DNA of 64,000 nt from Mytilisepta virgata (Eukaryota; Mollusca; Bivalvia; Mytilida; Mytilidae): NCBI GenBank assembly GCA_028015205.1, contig CM051519.1, positions 81,303,539 to 81,367,538 on the forward strand. The letters are read 5' to 3'. Below, piece by piece: positions 60,131-64,000 of this stretch. The stretch's first letter is position 1. Each line of letters begins with the position of its first letter. The position numbers and the translations under genes were made by a program. A model generated the notes under the pieces. That model did not search any database. It had not been told where the DNA came from and worked only from the letters and a program-made list of their open reading frames with translations.

Positions 60131-60815
60131 ATTGTTACAAATTAATATAATTTTATAAAAACTACATCATAAAAATGGAGGGTGACTAGGTTTCTGCTGT
60201 GGTCAGCTTGGTAGCTATAAGTAAAATGAATGTGTAGATTTTTCTTCAAGTGTAATGAATTTTCACAGAGGCAACCTGAACTCTGAAAGGAGTAGACATA
60301 CATGTATTCTATGGTCTATGTTGACCCTAAAATATTAAGCATATTAGACTTTATCACCAATTCTACTCAAACATATTTGTAAGAAAACCATTAACAAAAC
60401 TCTTATTCTTTTCTTATATATACCAGTATTGCATTGCAGAGGGTGACATAGTGATAATGTAATTGTTTACATAAAAAGGAAAATATGGGCAAAGTTTAAG
60501 CATAATTTGGTATACCCGGTAGTTTTAATATACATGACATCTTTCACATGCCTCCATAGAATTTATTTTATGCATGTGTCACCTAAATATAACTTTTCAT
60601 AACAAAAAAAATTGTTTGCAGGTATGGGAAAATGTTTATGAGGTGGAATTAGATTAAATAAATGCATGAATTTACCACTTTTGATAATCTTCAAAAAATT
60701 CCCAGACTTTTGAATCTTGCCGTAATGCCAAAATTATAAATCCACAGAAAAAAAACTGTTCAAAATTTAGAATACAGGTTCAGTCTGATTGCATGTACTT
60801 ATGGTGTAGTCACAA

Positions 60816-61156
60816 TTAAGTCTTTGTGGATGTAGTTCTTTTATGGAATTTAAGGTTTCCATGAGTGTCTGTTACAAAATTAAATGGGTTATAACCTTCA
60901 TATACAAATGATACCACATCTGCATTACGGTCACAGTTTAATAGTCCTTTATATAGGAAGTTCCTTTCAAATTTTTAAGATTTTTTATGGAACTTAGTTC
61001 AATATAATCTTCATTAAATGATTGGTTGGAATAAATGTCATTTTTATGATATAAAACTCCAGGATATTCATTAATGTCCTCATGTTTTGTCGGTGTATCG
61101 TTATTGTAACCAGAAGTAAGATTTAAGATTTTTTGTGCAGATTCCAAGAAAAATAT
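60816..61156 (-). pseudogene. Broken protein-like ORF pair of unknown family
   Basis: Two overlapping minus-strand frames follow each other. The first (61156-60938) reads ESAQKILNLTSGYNNDTPTK, HEDINEYPGVLYHKNDIY and NQSFNEDYIELSSIKNLK. The second (60975-60816) reads LLNCDRNADVVSFVYEGYNP and FNFVTDTHGNLKFHKR before TAA. Both look like protein in composition, and one frame change in an A-rich run near 60970 would pass from one to the other. There is no upstream ATG in frame and no acceptor. I do not recognise the family; a decayed gene or element fragment is likeliest. Confidence 0.35.
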
Positions 61157-62857
61157 TTCATTAGTATTTCACAGCAATCAATTATAAACTAATATTTGTG
61201 TTATGTGTATTTTAGTATTTTTATTGTTGTTGTTTATATATTAACTTATTTGTATAGACTATAGTCTCATTTCTTTCCTTTGTTCCTCACTTTTATTCAA
61301 ATAATATTCATTTTATATGTTAATTGAAAACAACTTGGTAATGTACAAGTACATTTATACTCATGTATATGACATTTCTATGGTTAGTGATTTGTTGTTT
61401 ATAACTCACCCATTTCTCTCTCTAATTCATAACAATTGGTCTTGGTTAAGTTTTTTTCTGAGAAATTGAAAATTTGTTTACATATATATGCATGAGGCTT
61501 TAATTGAGTGTTTTGGGAATTTGGGAAATGTGATTTGATAAAATAGTTTCCATGTGAATTGTGTGTATTACCCATTTAGTTTAGTTTAAACTTATTTATT
61601 TATAGTGGATTGGGAAACAAGTTATACCAACTTATACTAATCCCTCTTCATTTAGCCACACACTTTTTTTCTGAACAAATATTGGCTATGAAAGAGGTTG
61701 AAAATTAGTTCAGATTTTGAAGCTATATTTGTATTTAATATACTATAATTGAATAGGCACACTAAGTAAATAATATCACATCAAATCACATTCCTGGAAT
61801 TTTGAAATAAATATACTAATATGAAAATTTAACATTATCAACTGTTATGGATGAGAGTCATAAGCAGGCATGTATAAGGGTGAATTTTCTTAGAATGGAA
61901 AAATAGCTGTGTGATGAATAATTATGGGATTACTGTCATTGATAATCATAGTATTCATCATTTTTCTTCATTATATATAGTATTTTATTCTTCTATATAA
62001 AATTTGTAGGAAAGATTTGTAATAAATTTTGGAGTAAATGGAATCAACAAATTATATATTTGTTATATGAAACTTATTTTGTGCAATATTTTTTGTTCAT
62101 TTAAAAGTTGCTTTTATAACTGAAATTTAATCTTGTGAAATTTTTAAGTATGATTCTCTTTTCTTGATATAAAATAATAAAAATATGATTTCTTTCTTCT
62201 AATTATCTCCCTTATTCTTCAGTCCGAGCACAGACTTAAAATAATTTTTATTCCTGACTTACAGGAAAGAAGTCAAAATCAGTTTGTTTCATGAGTTATC
62301 TTTCTTTGTATTTGACTAGAAGTCAAATTATATTATAATACATTAATTATTAGCACTGAACTAAAAAACTACAAATAAGTTACAAATATTGGGAAGTGTA
62401 ATTAGCCCATATATTCATATTTAAGTGCCAGGCACTGGTATGAAAGTGAAAAAAATAATTTTGCTATAAGCCAGAAGGACATATATTCACCTTCAAATGC
62501 AGCAATATAATCATATCACCACGACAATGAGAAAAAACCAAGTGTAATTAAACAGATTTAGCTGAAGCTTAAGATGTATAGAAATCTAAATTAGATTGTT
62601 AATAATATGGTCATAGGTATGAGATTGCCCAGAAATCCCACATTCTCAAAGAAAACTGATTTTATCCTGTACAGTTATTGATTAAATGAAACATCTCTTT
62701 CTTTCCATACATGTCGGTGTGTTTAACTACAACTTATAAGTTTTTATAAGAACTGTTGCCAATTTGAAAAGTTTTCTCAAGATAGACAAAATGGAGAAAT
62801 TTTTTAAATTTGATACATTTTGTCAAACCTGATAATATTCAAGTTGATAAAAATGCC

Positions 62858-63042
62858 TAATGGAGCAACAATTTGATTTTTAGGAGGGTAGGCAAGGAAT
62901 TTGAAAAGGGAAGGCCCAAAAATTTGATGAAAAAAATGCACACTTAAAAATGTTGTGAAAAAAAAACAGGGTTGAACATAATCTAGGATTCAAGATCATT
63001 TGTTGCCCCACCCCCCTTGAAAATCACATGGTTACTCCCTAA
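62858..63042. repeat. MITE-like repeat with GGAGCAACAATTTGATTTT ends
   Basis: TGGAGCAACAATTTGATTTT at the left and the complement of CACATGGTTACTCCCTAA at the right are inverted versions of one sequence, next to GGGTAGG and CCCCACCCCCC. The same end (GGGAGCAACCATTTGACTTT) occurs near 18593 inside the large inverted repeat. Confidence 0.6.
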
Positions 63043-63250
63043 AATTTTTAGTAAATTGGTGTTGAAAAATAATCATTTAAATTCCTTAATTTCCTTGTTA
63101 ATATGAAAATGTATTATGGGGTATTTTCCAATGAGACAATATTCCATAAGACATCAAAGTGTCATCATGTGGCCTTCCATTAAGAGTAACATACCAATAT
63201 ACAAGACGTGGACCTGAAACAATTTAAGTAGACAACAGAACTGAATTTGG

Positions 63251-63442
63251 TAATACACTGCAGGCATTTCTTTTATGCAAATAACATCCCCATTCATTAC
63301 TATACAACAATGTATGGGGCTGTTATTTCAGGCATTTGTTTTATAAAAATAACAGCCCCATACATTACTATACAACAATTTATGGTATGGGGCTGTTATT
63401 TCAGGCATTTATTTTATACAACAAATGCCTGTGCAATACACT
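63251..63442. repeat. Cluster of direct and inverted repeats (palindromic)
   Basis: GTAATACACTGCAGGCATTT at the left is mirrored by AAATGCCTGTGCAATACAC at the right. Inside, ATAACAGCCCCATACATTAC and its complement alternate around ACTATACAACAAT. This gives at least two alternative hairpins. Confidence 0.7.
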
Positions 63443-64000
63443 AATGAAATGGGATGTATTTCGTCAAATCAAATCCATAAAATTTTGAAATTAGAATATT
63501 GTAAAAAATCAACCATAACCAATTGTTATGAATAAGATAAGTTGGTGTGATACTATTATTTCAGTCTTACGAAAAATAAAAAAGAAAAGAACAGGTTCTT
63601 ATTTTGGGTTTTTGGGTGTGTTGTGTATTTTAAAATAATGTTCAATATCTGAATTTCTTAAAATTTCTAAAGGGCTCAGTGTTAACTCTATTACTTTGAT
63701 TGTTTTATGGTTTTTGTAAGACCAACTAAAGTGTTGTATTTTGATTGAAAAAGAGCTAGTTTAACTAGATTTTTTTCAGATTAAAATGCAGGTCAAAGTC
63801 ATCAGGGATAGTGGTCTGGTCTTTTTAATATGAATTAGACTATATGTTGACTCTTGGTAGCAAAGGGTCTTTATATTTACAGCCACTTATCTCTAATTCA
63901 TAATTGATTCTGATTAAATTTTTATAATAATATTCTGAGTAATTTCAAAATTTGTGGAATGTGATTACAAGTAGATGAAATAGATCCCATCTGAAGTGTG

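Larger units (their letters stand above)
60130..64000. other. AT-rich region downstream of PDCL, no intact gene
   Basis: Contains a broken protein-like fragment on minus (60816-61156), a MITE-like repeat (62858-63042) and a palindrome cluster (63251-63442). Otherwise low-complexity AT-rich DNA in which I see nothing. Confidence 0.5.

Overview
The window looks like nuclear DNA of a bivalve mollusc, most probably a mussel (Mytilus). The basis is AT-rich DNA, small exons in long repeat-filled introns, gene models that match animal families, and an interspersed repeat (near 10.33, 10.66 and 30.11 kb) that I remember as common in Mytilus. The genus is an inference from memory; no search was run. 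All exon boundaries were read by eye from GT/AG sites and reading-frame continuity.

Genes, left to right. (1) 325-1089 (+): last coding exon of a Rolling-stone-like multi-pass membrane protein; the 5' part lies outside the window. (2) 3319-32298 (-): a complete BTB-BACK-Kelch gene in seven coding exons (839 aa) spanning 29 kb. (3) 40539-44019 (-): a complete PPIL1-type spliceosomal cyclophilin in four exons (172 aa). (4) 48501-59349 (+): a complete phosducin-like protein (PDCL/PhLP1) in seven exons (303 aa), divergent from PPIL1. The four genes show no evident functional link; the order looks like ordinary animal gene neighbourhood.

Most of the window is mobile or repetitive DNA, largely inside introns. 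It holds an intact Tc1/mariner (DD34E) element; a decayed LINE (19.5-24.6 kb) split by a nested 2.7-kb tandem-repeat element and by a foldback element; a second LINE scrap; and a reverse-transcriptase ORF (39.05-40.32 kb). It also holds many foldback/MITE-like inverted repeats, and a series of elements built from short hairpin-bearing ends around tandem cores.

Points that stand out: a 3,027-bp foldback element whose terminal inverted repeats are arrays of a TTCGAG-type hexamer, with a perfect 20-bp terminus and a 9-bp target duplication; several dissimilar foldbacks that share a GAGCG-n-AGCGA motif at their centre; tandem-core elements that share one architecture without sharing sequence; and foldbacks starting or ending within 10 bp of two splice donors. 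No CRISPR array, rRNA, convincing tRNA or bacterial-type operon is seen.
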